DNA from: a virus
Reading direction: 5' to 3' (one strand)
DNA length: 64,000 bases
IMG/VR virus record: IMGVR_UViG_3300027668_000016
Span: 1-64,000 of that record
Notes under the pieces: model-generated
What the model saw: only the letters and a program-made list of their open reading frames with translations
Told to the model about the DNA's origin: nothing
The model's database searches: none
In this document: in pieces, positions 19,001 to 26,958 of the stretch
Layout of the letters: each line of letters opens with the position of its first letter
Position numbering within the stretch: position 1 is the stretch's first letter
Position numbers and translations under genes: made by a program

Positions 19001-19284
19001 TAAATCCAAATAGATATTACCCTACTCTTATCTGCTTCTAAGTACTCAGGAATTTCAAAATATATCGGGTCCCCATTTGAATCTTTTATATCTACTATTA
19101 TTTGAGATTCTTCTAGTAAATTAGATGGGTGGGCTGATATTCTTAATAGGTTCTTTCCCTTACATAATATCGATGGTACATCGGATACCCTAAAGTAGTT
19201 AATTGACAATGGGGTAGTATCCTCAATTAGTATATCTAAGTTATTATAATTTTTAGGTGTAAACTTTTTAAATGGTAATGACAT
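13027..19284 (-). CDS. Giant tail fibre with C-terminal S74 chaperone (2085 aa)
   Basis: This is a host-recognition fibre. Most of the protein is beta-rich, Ser/Gly/Thr/Asn-heavy sequence with many SGS, TGS and SSG turns and repeats of the type SxFxLDxxNNSLIIG, typical of trimeric fibres. The last 104 residues are an intramolecular chaperone of the peptidase S74 family. They include LSDRRLKSNIE (Ser1983 and Lys1988, the expected five-residue spacing of the self-cleavage dyad), HYGLIAQEV, and a closing coiled coil (EQSNIINKLQTRIETLES). After trimerisation the chaperone would cleave itself off. The gene is followed by the nucleotidyltransferase fusion and preceded by a late-promoter-like element. 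Confidence 0.93.
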   Translation of the reverse strand: MSLPFKKFTPKNYNNLDILIEDTTPLSINYFRVSDVPSILCKGKNLLRISAHPSNLLEESQIIVDIKDSNGDPIYFEIPEYLEADKSRVISIWIYHDKDDFNTSNGDAEISIYGIAKRDVRPGRNEPVPAKYEGKYNVKWSTTVNVDRNRNNISSVIFNSTVLPTTSLSESIEVYKNSPTSGTELELTTITGNGANYLFRGKTPIIKTTDGEFVAEMVGSNIFLDTFVTPAHPISKYDSPLNITSYTSSIKSIIDTNTVILDTPFTTTFTDRDELIHTFNLIDSANYSVSYFQNALRTNTENQRSFANVTFSGLDPIVGVVDKIKVLIKSDGLPGEFELLNEVTVPFSASVAIKVPIPSEHLNDPKLLKFQYLNALGEISRTETTLSPFSFAGGNSYIGGSKNLISGSMFISNALGTGIEMGGVSSGFIRSVGFDGQTSASLGKGPGGFIIYSGSGNMEIGADTLHGVGMQMIGDNDDRHFIFTTHDGGLLDVKTDKFFIGTNNTQFISGSDSNIEISSSLFHLDPKNNSLIIGAGTVINAALSANEIFTPATIGGVQSTILNASSSITSTGFAKFTSASIGGWDITTASIEGGNLLMKPEGILQTKDFASGLKGWKISSEGNGTAEFENVRIRGTMRTTTFEKESVNAVGGQLWIANSSTLTGSILATDATMSVKNIKGFVSGEILLAKKVDNTGFQTEYILVNSSSLEGNQSNEDENYGRLYVTRGYGSGSSGDYVGDIGSISQSYEDGQVVVSTGKIGTGYIKLNANPSDTATPFMDIVERTGSGLYDVALAARLGDLSGLANTDFVFGSSAPGYGLATNNVYLQGGIKATFGTIGGFGINATTVSSSNGLLILSSSGHITAESGKIASFLITSSRFDALRLAEEFEPINGVTASLNSISGEAITAIPLEVDSRATISINSLPTASVVGILSRESNSILHLRTGSHAVNGTYQINYSGSDTFNSGKATFVSESFTRLFPSASYGAITGGFYSQDQRYIDEQKYMAEAGTDNILQNFRGLYAFAFNAAAVSSGDEYPKFNLDTSSNNPFSPELFSIPIDDRINFNSAIQENLELHVEPDLELLAKLKTGSFFTTRKSGSADVSANGGSIQGSQENINNGTNPGRFTFISELNNQGAGIAGGYANGFASKINTDQPHIDFINQFWTGSSGVAAGNRFIWVASATQAIEEGNVTHTFFLSSSMADNGVDYQSGFFAPKTSGTAQILTPAEYDILSGSMFCFAPVIKDSSGFSSEELYNNMTRGSFFDALLEDSQVITASRAEVLTINPNPIEFRSIIQDGGGSTNASKNINYNRGEHYMASLFPGFFINPAAAAIIDTFSNNTGNSKLGNSVFNGISWAEMLINNNDEPNQYSYGNNAIEAGAGPITADPEGESIAGLPLKFYHNATLKKNTVSSEVKLYDSLWPLEIAESGSFQPNSINGSFNNQVIDALGRAVNITSRIDATRVLTDLTAAEYADLTGSGDIYESIVSDVFYDAEFKAIPHAAEYEQLLTFNAGPSSIVSVGSLSGSFVEKVTFSISGSGIISSSNFILDDNGDITGSNVNFSGGVISGSALNINANKFEFSNPNGKIIGNETEFSISSSLFDLSNKNLTVKGDIRASSGFMQDTYLGGKIVETGVINNNAVGVRYQLPFLEAWSKSPSDTKFSESGGNASNTLIGSHGSWIVGGPIALQKQFLVTGSSHDGVGYPAEFKSWYNISGVGNDYKYVNSENVLDVAAASASLSIGSIGTQLIFNDITGSDISQSINSTITSELINISQSLNLDGGVKNSHLQFGVRGTTHPYPMGFTGFNPTYQVDIISGSKTFFTKTYQDENATHKNWVVFDIPLTDILSINATPTVSSSIEEVFKVKLSMRYSGSLGNVPDTTLHPLQYKPLGFALTEMRLVEPVRIASIDTQTIHFKDTYLTWDGKETTAHKGNFAPIVTSSIFNSATDPSGAPTASYTLGTPTQRWKTAYLKDAVSTLSDRRLKSNIEISDLGLSFIDSLKPVKYNMSDDKTHYGLIAQEVSQSLAEFDVHNFGGYDTDGNYLSLRYSEFISPLIKAVQEQSNIINKLQTRIETLESGSVN

Positions 19285-19306
19285 TCACGCTCCGTTGTTT
19301 TCTTTG

Positions 19307-22300
19307 TTATAAATATCTAATAGATGAAAATCCATCAACTTTGGATATATCTATAATTTGGTCTACCATATCTCGCGTTTTATCAATGTGAGATATTGTT
19401 ACTAAAAAATCAAATTGACTCTTTAGGTAATCAAATAATAAATATAGAGAGTTGAAGTTATCACTATCTAATGAACCGAACCCCTCATCAATTGCAATGA
19501 AGTTTGGTCGTGGTAAGTTTGAAACATTGATAAGGGCTGTTCGGATTGCTACCGATGATATAAACTTCTCCATACCACTTGTCAGTTCTAATGGCCAGAA
19601 TTCTTCAGAAGCATATGCAATGTATGAATTAATGTTTTTACCATCAGTATTAAGTAGTATCTGAAAATCTACAATAGGTTGTAATATATTATTAATTTCA
19701 ACTTCTAACTTAGGTAATACATCTGATATTAACTCATACGGTATCCCATCTCTCTTAACGCATTTAAGGTAATACTCATACCCCTCATACTTACGTTCCA
19801 TATAATCTAATTTATTAATAGAATCATTAACAGTTTCAATTGTGTTCTTTGCAATACGAATATTACCACTAATATCAATTAACTCATCATTTGTTTCATC
19901 AATAAGATTATCGATTTGCTTTAGATGTCGTTTCATACTATCGATTTCTAATTGTATTTTAGAGTTGTACTCCACCGATTCTTTTTGTTCAGTTGATTTT
20001 TGAATATCAGCATTAACTGTACCAATTCTAGTCTGAAGTTCGGTTAGTTCTAAGTTACATGATTTTGATTCTAACTCTAACTTATCAATTTTATTTTCAT
20101 AATCATCAATTGATATCTGTAAGTTATTAACTTTAGATAATATATCAGAAACATCAAACTTTGCTTTATTTATACAAGCTTCATCAAATTCAAGCTGTTT
20201 TGTTTTTTTGTGTTTTAATAAATCTTTTATTTCAATTTCTAAAGATTGTGCTTGTTTTGCAAATGGTGTGTTTTTGTTTGCAATACAATGTTCACAATTA
20301 TCATCAAATGAAAGTGAACCAATACCATCTAAATGCTTTTGTTTATGTAGTATCTCAGTATTTGTTGTATCCAAATCTTCTTGAAGATAATCTTTTATTT
20401 TAGTAAATTTTTCAAAATTAACATACTTTAATTTTAAATCAATTAAATCGTATGATTCAAATTCAGATTCAATTTTTGATAATTTATCTAACATTAATAC
20501 TAATGAATCGGTGTAACCTGTACACTCATTTGATTTTGATTTAAGATTACTACCAAGTGATTTGTTAAGAGTATGTAGTTTATCAATATTAATTATTGTA
20601 GAATCTACTGAGATTAACTTTAGAATTAATAGTTCGATTTGTGATGTTACCTTTACTTTTGATTCACGATGCGTATCTAATGTGGATTGAACCTCCGATA
20701 GTACAGATTCATTTTCTACTAAACTATCTTTAGCTTCTGATAATTTCTCTGTAAAGTTTTGGTTTTTATAATCTTTAAGTAAAGCACTTAATTCTTTGAT
20801 TTCTTCGTTTGCAACAAAGTATAGTTCCTCAAATACATCCATATCTAAGAATTGAGCAAGAAGTTCTTTTCTCTCTTTTTGCGTTTTCTCAATGAACCCA
20901 CTATTATTAGATTGGTTTGACATTGCAGTTAATGTAAAATCCTCATACGAACCCACATACTGCCTAATCATTGAATTTGTATCTCTACGTTCTTCACCAT
21001 TTAATGATTCATTAGAACCATCCTCATTGATTCTGAAAAAGTTAACATCAACCTTCACAGTACCACGCTTTGGTGATTTCGTAGCAATACGTTCAATAAA
21101 ATAATCTACTCCGTTAATTTCGAAGTTAAACTTACATTCAAATGAATTCTTTGAATAATTTAAAACATCAAGTGCTTTAGTAGTTCTAGAGCATTTATCA
21201 AATATACAAAATGAAAGTGCATCCCATAGAGATGATTTACCACTAGCGTTTGGTGCAAAGATACCATATGTACCTTTCATCTGACTGAAATCAATTGTGT
21301 TATTACTAGCATATGAAAACATATTAGAAAACTCAAATGTTTTTGGCTTCCATATAATATTCTTCATTCCTACTGCTGGACTTAACTTGGAGTTTATATC
21401 GTTGTTTATATTTCGGATAACCTCTAAGTGTTCATCACTAACAACAAATCTATCTGATAGGAAATCTTCAATAAGTTTATTTTGAAATCCAACATCTCTT
21501 ACATTTTGTAAGATTACAGATGTACTTCCAGTAGAATCTTTTGTATCAGTTATTACCTTTTGGATTGCAACTTCTTGCACTTTTCGACCTACTCTAATAT
21601 CAGCTAATATAGTCTTTAAATCAGATTGGGTTGTATCCTTCACTCTAACCCTCATTCTAGGCTTATTTGGTATGATTGGGTTACCAACTATTTTACCACC
21701 ATCTACATCCACCGTAACGTACCCATAATCGTTATGGATTGGAACGAATTCAGATTCTTTAGTAGAAACATCCCAAACTAATATACCATGCTCTGGATAT
21801 TTAGCTTCCCCATGATTCTGCATAATAGTTGAACCACAATACTTAATAGTACCTTCTGAATTTAATGATTGGTTTGGAACGTGAATATCTCCTAATAGAA
21901 CCAAATCGTAACCATCAAATGATTCAACGTTTACGTTTTTATTCTCAATTTGGAATCCATGCTCAGTTTCAACCCTATCAACAGGCCCATGATATAATGC
22001 GATTTTGTAATCACCATTAACTTCATCCGATGGAATTATTTCTTTTGATTCACCAAAGACTGATGAATGTGAGAATGTTAACCCACCCATGCTCCAAACA
22101 CCGTCATCCTTTAGATAATGTAAATTGGAATGATTTAGTGCATTAACAATTGGAGATAGTGCATCTAACCTCGATGGGTTATTTAAGTTTGCATCGTGAT
22201 TTCCTGGTATTAATACCGTTGGTAGTAAATTTGATAATTCTTTTAGGAACGTTTGAGTCATCTCTATAACTTCAGGAGTCATATCCGTTTTAGCGTGAAC

Positions 22301-22480
22301 TATATCACCTGCTAATACTATAATTGAATCTTCCGTTTTTGTTTCTAAAATGTATTTATATAGATTCTTAAATACATCTCTATATTCCGAGTGTCTTTTT
22401 AAATTTCTAATATGTACATCTGCTATATGGTAAATCTTATTTACCTTCCCATTATACTTAATCTTAGTTATATTTCTCAT
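19307..22480 (-). CDS. Single-chain Mre11-Rad50 (gp47-gp46 / SbcD-SbcC) fusion
   Basis: A 1057-residue DNA-end-processing nuclease/ATPase. The N-terminal third is an Mre11/SbcD phosphoesterase: HIADVH (18-23), GDIVHAK (58-64), GNHD (93-96), YHGPVD (163-168) and GDIHVPNQ (197-204). From about residue 377 it is a Rad50/SbcC ATPase: Walker A IFAPNASGKSS (407-417), a long coiled coil, a zinc hook CEHC (729-732), signature LTSGME (966-971), Walker B FIAIDEGFGS (994-1003) and switch His (TISHID, about 1031). T4 encodes these as separate genes 47 and 46. There is no internal stop or frameshift, so this is a true fusion. It overlaps the primase stop by four bases. Confidence 0.95.
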   Translation of the reverse strand: MRNITKIKYNGKVNKIYHIADVHIRNLKRHSEYRDVFKNLYKYILETKTEDSIIVLAGDIVHAKTDMTPEVIEMTQTFLKELSNLLPTVLIPGNHDANLNNPSRLDALSPIVNALNHSNLHYLKDDGVWSMGGLTFSHSSVFGESKEIIPSDEVNGDYKIALYHGPVDRVETEHGFQIENKNVNVESFDGYDLVLLGDIHVPNQSLNSEGTIKYCGSTIMQNHGEAKYPEHGILVWDVSTKESEFVPIHNDYGYVTVDVDGGKIVGNPIIPNKPRMRVRVKDTTQSDLKTILADIRVGRKVQEVAIQKVITDTKDSTGSTSVILQNVRDVGFQNKLIEDFLSDRFVVSDEHLEVIRNINNDINSKLSPAVGMKNIIWKPKTFEFSNMFSYASNNTIDFSQMKGTYGIFAPNASGKSSLWDALSFCIFDKCSRTTKALDVLNYSKNSFECKFNFEINGVDYFIERIATKSPKRGTVKVDVNFFRINEDGSNESLNGEERRDTNSMIRQYVGSYEDFTLTAMSNQSNNSGFIEKTQKERKELLAQFLDMDVFEELYFVANEEIKELSALLKDYKNQNFTEKLSEAKDSLVENESVLSEVQSTLDTHRESKVKVTSQIELLILKLISVDSTIINIDKLHTLNKSLGSNLKSKSNECTGYTDSLVLMLDKLSKIESEFESYDLIDLKLKYVNFEKFTKIKDYLQEDLDTTNTEILHKQKHLDGIGSLSFDDNCEHCIANKNTPFAKQAQSLEIEIKDLLKHKKTKQLEFDEACINKAKFDVSDILSKVNNLQISIDDYENKIDKLELESKSCNLELTELQTRIGTVNADIQKSTEQKESVEYNSKIQLEIDSMKRHLKQIDNLIDETNDELIDISGNIRIAKNTIETVNDSINKLDYMERKYEGYEYYLKCVKRDGIPYELISDVLPKLEVEINNILQPIVDFQILLNTDGKNINSYIAYASEEFWPLELTSGMEKFISSVAIRTALINVSNLPRPNFIAIDEGFGSLDSDNFNSLYLLFDYLKSQFDFLVTISHIDKTRDMVDQIIDISKVDGFSSIRYL
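19308..19316 (-). promoter_or_regulatory. Late-promoter-like element L6 before tail fibre
   Basis: Minus strand GATATTTATAACAAAG, 24 bases before the fibre ATG. It overlaps the last codons of the Mre11-Rad50 gene, so the fibre can be expressed late and separately from the recombination genes. Confidence 0.5.
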
Positions 22481-23409
22481 ACACCCATTAGCTTATACTC
22501 CATCAATTTAGTTAGAGTAAGTTCTTTTGTATTTTTCATTAATTTGTAAAAATCATCAAATCCCATTTCAGATGGGTCTGAATCTTTAAGTTCTATTATG
22601 TGCACATTAACACCTTCATTCATTAGGTTTTGTGCAAATCTTAATGCGTTAGTGAACGCATCCGAATCTAATGCGATGTAAATCTTTTTTACACCTTTAC
22701 CGATTATCTTCTTTTGTAGTTCTGATTGTGGTGATTTACCGAATAGTGGTATTGCGTTCATTCGTATTGCAATTGCATCATAAACACCCTCACATATAAC
22801 AATTGGTAAATCCCAATTAACAAGCATATCAAATCCTACTACATCTTTAGATACAGTTGGGTTCTTATGTTTGTATGCGGTATCATAAAAACTTCTACCT
22901 ACGAAATAATTCAATCTACCATTAAAATCATATGATGGTACAATTATTTTATGTTTATAATCACCATCCTCACAATACCCAATACTATACTTTATAATAT
23001 CAGCTGCTGAAACTCCACGCTGTTCTAAATAACGAAGTGCATGTTTTCTAATAACTGAGGTAGATGGTTTCCATAATGGTTGGTATTCGGATGGTAACTG
23101 AACTACCTTAGATTGCTCGGTAGTTGAATCAGTTTTGTATTTATATTTCTTACTGAATATGGAATTGTGCTCATCCCAAACATCTTTAGATACCTTTAAC
23201 TTTCTGAATAATGAGTTTATCGTTTTACCCTTTTCATCGGATATCCAACAATGCCAAGGATTATTACCTTCAGCGTTTAACTCAATGTTTATCTCTAACT
23301 TTGGTTTGTAGTGTTCTACAAATGGAGAATAAAAGGCATAGTTATTTCCTGATGTTTTCTTTGAAACACCTATCACCGATTCCAACAATGTTAATAATCT
23401 ATCTTCCAT
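22477..23409 (-). CDS. DNA primase, Toprim type (T4 gp61-like)
   Basis: It makes RNA primers for lagging-strand synthesis. The N-terminal 100 residues contain a Trp/Cys segment (NNPWHCWISDEKG) in place of a clear zinc finger. Toprim motifs follow: LPIVICEGVYDAIAI with the catalytic Glu, then KKIYIALDSDAFTNA with the DxD pair. I start at MEDRLLTLL because the upstream extension would need a TTG codon and runs through a promoter-like sequence. The stop overlaps the Mre11-Rad50 start by four bases. No helicase partner gene lies in this window. Confidence 0.88.
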   Translation of the reverse strand: MEDRLLTLLESVIGVSKKTSGNNYAFYSPFVEHYKPKLEINIELNAEGNNPWHCWISDEKGKTINSLFRKLKVSKDVWDEHNSIFSKKYKYKTDSTTEQSKVVQLPSEYQPLWKPSTSVIRKHALRYLEQRGVSAADIIKYSIGYCEDGDYKHKIIVPSYDFNGRLNYFVGRSFYDTAYKHKNPTVSKDVVGFDMLVNWDLPIVICEGVYDAIAIRMNAIPLFGKSPQSELQKKIIGKGVKKIYIALDSDAFTNALRFAQNLMNEGVNVHIIELKDSDPSEMGFDDFYKLMKNTKELTLTKLMEYKLMGV

Positions 23410-23445
23410 ATAGGAACAAATATACAAATAATAATTGGATTAACC
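23410..23445 (-). promoter_or_regulatory. Host-like promoter before primase
   Basis: Minus strand contains TTTGGTTAATCC, then 14 bases, then TATATTTGTTCC. TATATTTG matches the Bacteroidota -7 consensus TAnnTTTG. It overlaps the end of the endonuclease gene and reaches the primase ATG. Confidence 0.5.
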
Positions 23446-23862
23446 AAAGAAATTCACACTTTCTTTTTCATCTATCCATTCTTGAGGTATTTCCTTACCA
23501 GCCCATTTGAAACCGTGCTTATCACACCATTGGGAATATGTGGTTTTAGAACCCTTATATATTTTACCATTTGGGGATTGTAAAACAAATCTTAAATCTA
23601 TATCAGGATTCTGCTCTTTAATAAGTAAATGCTTCTTTCTATCTTCTGGAAGAAACCAACCTTTCGACTCGATGAAGATACCATTAGGTAATCTAAAGTC
23701 AGGTTTGTAAGTATGATTTGTTTGTGGTATGATGTACTTTACTTCGTGTTGTTCGTATTCACCATCAATACCTTTAGATGATAGTTGTTCATCAATTCGT
23801 GTCTCAAGCCCACTTTTGTGGCCTTTTGACTTTTGGATGTGACTCCAATTACCTTTTGCCAT
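23440..23862 (-). CDS. Holliday-junction resolvase, T7 endonuclease I family
   Basis: A 140-residue nuclease that resolves branched DNA before packaging. The family core is clear: SGLETRIDEQL (residues 17-27, with the metal-binding Glu), TYKPDFRLPNGIFIESKGWF (about 51-70, with PDF...ESK catalytic residues) and DRKKHLLI. Length is close to T7 endonuclease I (149). A T4-like phage would normally use gp49 (endonuclease VII) here, so this is a replacement by a podovirus-type enzyme. The gene is four bases from the upstream tail gene. Confidence 0.93.
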   Translation of the reverse strand: MAKGNWSHIQKSKGHKSGLETRIDEQLSSKGIDGEYEQHEVKYIIPQTNHTYKPDFRLPNGIFIESKGWFLPEDRKKHLLIKEQNPDIDLRFVLQSPNGKIYKGSKTTYSQWCDKHGFKWAGKEIPQEWIDEKESVNFFG

Positions 23863-23865
23863 AAC

Positions 23866-25722
23866 TTAATTTTTATTTATTTGTCTATTCCAAACGAATT
23901 TTCCACTATTGGTACTATCTTCACTTATCGTATAATTAATTGATTCACTTAAAAACTTATCAATTACAACAGGCTTTCCAAATGCACCATCTAAGTCAAA
24001 TCTAACCTTTACTGTGATATCAGCATCATCTCTATTTTTGATAGTGGTTGCAAGTTTACCTACTGCTATTAATTCAAATTCTTTATTGTACAATCCTATT
24101 GTTGTAAAATAATTATTAAAATCTGAACCTGTAACGAATGGTTTTAGTAATTCGGAGTTAACATCGTTATTTTTTCTTAATGTAGGATTCTGTGATATAA
24201 TAAATTCATTTCGATTAACTTCACATAAAACTGATGTTTCAAATAGTTTTTTTGTTGATTTGTATTTTGTTGTGAATCCGAAGTTTTGTCCATAATCCCA
24301 ATTACCAGTCGCACCAACCATAACATTTTTATATTTAGGTCGGGGGTCTGATACTACTGCTATACCATGATTGTAAAAAACTTCCCCAACTATATCACTT
24401 TGATATGCCGAACCAGTTCTCCAATCGTTATCTGATAATCCTATGATTTCGGTTTCGGTTAATGAACGTCTATACATTCTAACCTCATCTAATGAGCCTG
24501 TTAATGTGTTGAATTCCTCACCGACATCAAATACACCCTCAGATGTAAATTTAGAACCTAATAATATATCATAATCATTCCATACATCACCTCTAAGATT
24601 TATTGAAGATGATGATTCTTTAGTACCATCAACCCATAATTCTAAAAGAGAGCCATTTTTATTAAGTACAACGTGATGTTGTCCATCATTTACAAGTGTA
24701 GTTGATGTAGCTAATGGAGTTCTAATTCCATCTGACATTGATATTACAACCTTACCATTATTAGATGTGTTTTGATTGTAAACCTTTACATCATATGGGA
24801 ATATTGGACTTTCTATATTTCTACGTCTTGTAACATCATTTAATTTCTTATCTTTTCCATAATCTAAAAAAGTACCACGTTTATTTAAAATCCAATTGTA
24901 ATCTTCGGATGCATCAGATTGTGATGCTGGTAAATCAGTCCATAATGAAATTGCGTAATCATTACCTTTTACAAAATTATATATAGGTTTCTGTTTGATT
25001 AGGATATACGAATCAGTACCATTGAATTTTACTGATGTGCCTGATGCTATGGATGCAGTACCTGATGTAAGAATACCTGGCTCATATACTAAGTTTTTAC
25101 CTGTTGCGTGATTTGTATAACCACTTCTATCAAATATAACTTTATCTAAGCTAGTACTACGAGGTACTACCTCATCGTTAAATCCCCAATAACCAACTAA
25201 TGATGCGAATGGAACATATGAACTTGTATTTAATACAGTATCGGTAAGATACCCATGATACTCATCAATCTTTCTATCAATAATAGTGAATCCAGAACCA
25301 AGTAGGTTATAAGTTGATATATCACTTATGTTTACACTTAAAGGTTTTATACCATCACCCAATCTGTTATGTGGGATTGAAAATATAGAAGCTGATGTGT
25401 AGAGGTCTCTCTCATTATTAGTTCTGTGTTTAAAAAACATTTGATTTAAACCAGACCAAATAACCTTCTGTTCCTTAGATGCTAGAAATGTAGTACTATT
25501 AGAATTAGAATTATCTAACTGTGTTGAATCAGCAACAGCCTCATTATCAACAGATGATGATAGAGGTACTTTTTCATTGTATAGTGGTGATATGCCTTTT
25601 AATATAGACATATCATATTCAGCCTGACGGTAATTACTATCAGTCACCACCCATCTTTTATGAGCGTTGTATGGGTATTGTTGTAACCCACCCCCGTTTA
25701 TGGGTTTGTAAGCATCTGCCAT
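23866..25722 (-). CDS. Tail/baseplate protein with LamG-like domain (618 aa)
   Basis: A virion protein with a central concanavalin-like jelly roll. Around residues 170-430 there are GYWGFNDEVVPRSTSLDKVI, VKFNGTDSYILIKQK, HHVVLNKNGSLLELWVDGT and LTGSLDEVRMYRRSLTETEI, the usual order for LamG folds that often bind glycans. The N-terminus (INGGGLQQYPYNAHKRW) and C-terminus (KLATTIKNRDDADITVKVRF) share style with the next two upstream tail genes; the ending resembles the ending of the 360-residue protein. It is likely a baseplate-proximal or fibre-attachment component. Confidence 0.85.
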   Translation of the reverse strand: MADAYKPINGGGLQQYPYNAHKRWVVTDSNYRQAEYDMSILKGISPLYNEKVPLSSSVDNEAVADSTQLDNSNSNSTTFLASKEQKVIWSGLNQMFFKHRTNNERDLYTSASIFSIPHNRLGDGIKPLSVNISDISTYNLLGSGFTIIDRKIDEYHGYLTDTVLNTSSYVPFASLVGYWGFNDEVVPRSTSLDKVIFDRSGYTNHATGKNLVYEPGILTSGTASIASGTSVKFNGTDSYILIKQKPIYNFVKGNDYAISLWTDLPASQSDASEDYNWILNKRGTFLDYGKDKKLNDVTRRRNIESPIFPYDVKVYNQNTSNNGKVVISMSDGIRTPLATSTTLVNDGQHHVVLNKNGSLLELWVDGTKESSSSINLRGDVWNDYDILLGSKFTSEGVFDVGEEFNTLTGSLDEVRMYRRSLTETEIIGLSDNDWRTGSAYQSDIVGEVFYNHGIAVVSDPRPKYKNVMVGATGNWDYGQNFGFTTKYKSTKKLFETSVLCEVNRNEFIISQNPTLRKNNDVNSELLKPFVTGSDFNNYFTTIGLYNKEFELIAVGKLATTIKNRDDADITVKVRFDLDGAFGKPVVIDKFLSESINYTISEDSTNSGKFVWNRQINKN

Positions 25723-25743
25723 ATATTAATCCTTAGATTCTAT

Positions 25744-25752
25744 TATAAATAT
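25744..25752 (-). promoter_or_regulatory. Late-promoter-like element L7
   Basis: Minus strand CATATTTATAATAG, 22 bases before the LamG-type tail gene and just downstream of a strong terminator, an arrangement expected of a transcription-unit boundary. Confidence 0.6.
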
Positions 25753-25792
25753 GAATTTATAATTTATTAATACTGATATATGATTATAAACA

Positions 25793-25832
25793 AAAAATGC
25801 CGTAAACATAATTAAACACTTACGGCATTTTT
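25793..25832 (-). terminator. Intrinsic terminator, 13-bp perfect stem
   Basis: AAAAATGCCGTAA and TTACGGCATTTTT form a perfect 13-bp inverted repeat around a 14-base AT-rich loop. The stem runs directly into T-runs on both strands, so it could act bidirectionally. It ends the transcript carrying the 360-residue tail gene (stop codon about 20 bases away) before the next late element. Confidence 0.88.
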
Positions 25833-25852
25833 GAATTATATGTTCTTAGTAA

Positions 25853-26935
25853 TTAGAAGTCTAACTTTACCTTCACAAGAACTTCTGATGAAAATGATTT
25901 CAAAATTGGTTGTGATAATTTAGCAACTGCTAATAATTCTTGCATACTACTATATAAACCAACAGTAGTTATGTATGCTTTAGGATTGTTTACAAATGTT
26001 GGTTGGTTGAATGCTCCATTTGAACCTGTCACAAATGATGGGTTGTTTGAGAAGTTGTACTCAGCGTTTTTAGCTCTTACAAAATAAAACGTTGATTGTA
26101 CTTTTTCTTCGTTTCTTGCTGCAAACCCATATGTAGAATTTATGGCGGCTGCCCCACTAATAGATGTATGTAACTTAAATGCATTATCACCATTAATGTT
26201 TGAACCACTAACAGTTCCGAAATCTAACTCTGTATTTAAAGTATCTGCGTTTAAAATAACAACACCTTGTTCTGGGAATACTGAACCAAAATATGTTTTT
26301 GGTGAGTAAACTCCATTTGCAATAGAACCTGATACTAAGTTGTATGTTCTACCTATTTGAGTTGCCGATTGTAGTGAATCAGCTGAATCATCAATTAACG
26401 TTACTACTTTAAGTCCAACTGAAACTTCAACGTTAGAACCTGTATGATAAATGTTAGGAGTTAAACTACCACTTAATGTTGCTAATCCTATTTGGAAATT
26501 ACCTGGGTCTAATCTATCTTTTAATCTGGCACGATTCATATTGATAGCGTATATATGCTCCGATGCAATATTATTAAATTTAAATGTTCTAACATTATCA
26601 TCAAGTAGAATTTGTGCATATTGTGAGTAAATAGCATTTGAAGGAGAATCTTCATTAGTTCCTAAAGAACCACTACCAGCGTTATGCCCGTATGTTACTG
26701 AAAACTGTGCTTCAGATGTTGCTAATGATGAAACCCCATTAAAAACTTCATAGTAATATGATTTCTGAATTGCTGATTGAGCTGATGATGTATGAAATGA
26801 TGTTAATGTACCTACATTACCACTCCATAACCCTCTAGTGACTCTTTCAACTCCACCTTCAACTACATCACCTACTTTAAATGCCGTATATACTCTTCTT
26901 TGTGTATTAAACGAACCTGCTGGTAAAATTGCCAT
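25853..26935 (-). CDS. Structural tail protein (360 aa)
   Basis: Begins MAILPAGSFNTQRRVYTAF. The middle contains QILLDDNVRTFKFNNIASEH then IYAINMNRARLKDRLDPGN, a segment I recall from tail proteins of marine T4-like phages. The rest is Ser/Gly/Asn-rich beta structure, and the C-terminus (ELLAVAKLSQPILKSFSSEV) is close in style to that of the LamG-type neighbour. No enzymatic motif. Likely baseplate or tail-tip component; the exact role is not clear. Confidence 0.83.
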   Translation of the reverse strand: MAILPAGSFNTQRRVYTAFKVGDVVEGGVERVTRGLWSGNVGTLTSFHTSSAQSAIQKSYYYEVFNGVSSLATSEAQFSVTYGHNAGSGSLGTNEDSPSNAIYSQYAQILLDDNVRTFKFNNIASEHIYAINMNRARLKDRLDPGNFQIGLATLSGSLTPNIYHTGSNVEVSVGLKVVTLIDDSADSLQSATQIGRTYNLVSGSIANGVYSPKTYFGSVFPEQGVVILNADTLNTELDFGTVSGSNINGDNAFKLHTSISGAAAINSTYGFAARNEEKVQSTFYFVRAKNAEYNFSNNPSFVTGSNGAFNQPTFVNNPKAYITTVGLYSSMQELLAVAKLSQPILKSFSSEVLVKVKLDF

Positions 26936-26958
26936 ATTTATTTCCTTTTAGTATTTTT

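Noticed and set aside
22477-23427. Longer primase starting at a TTG codon
   Set aside because: The extra six codons run through a promoter-like TATATTTG box, and an ATG follows immediately.
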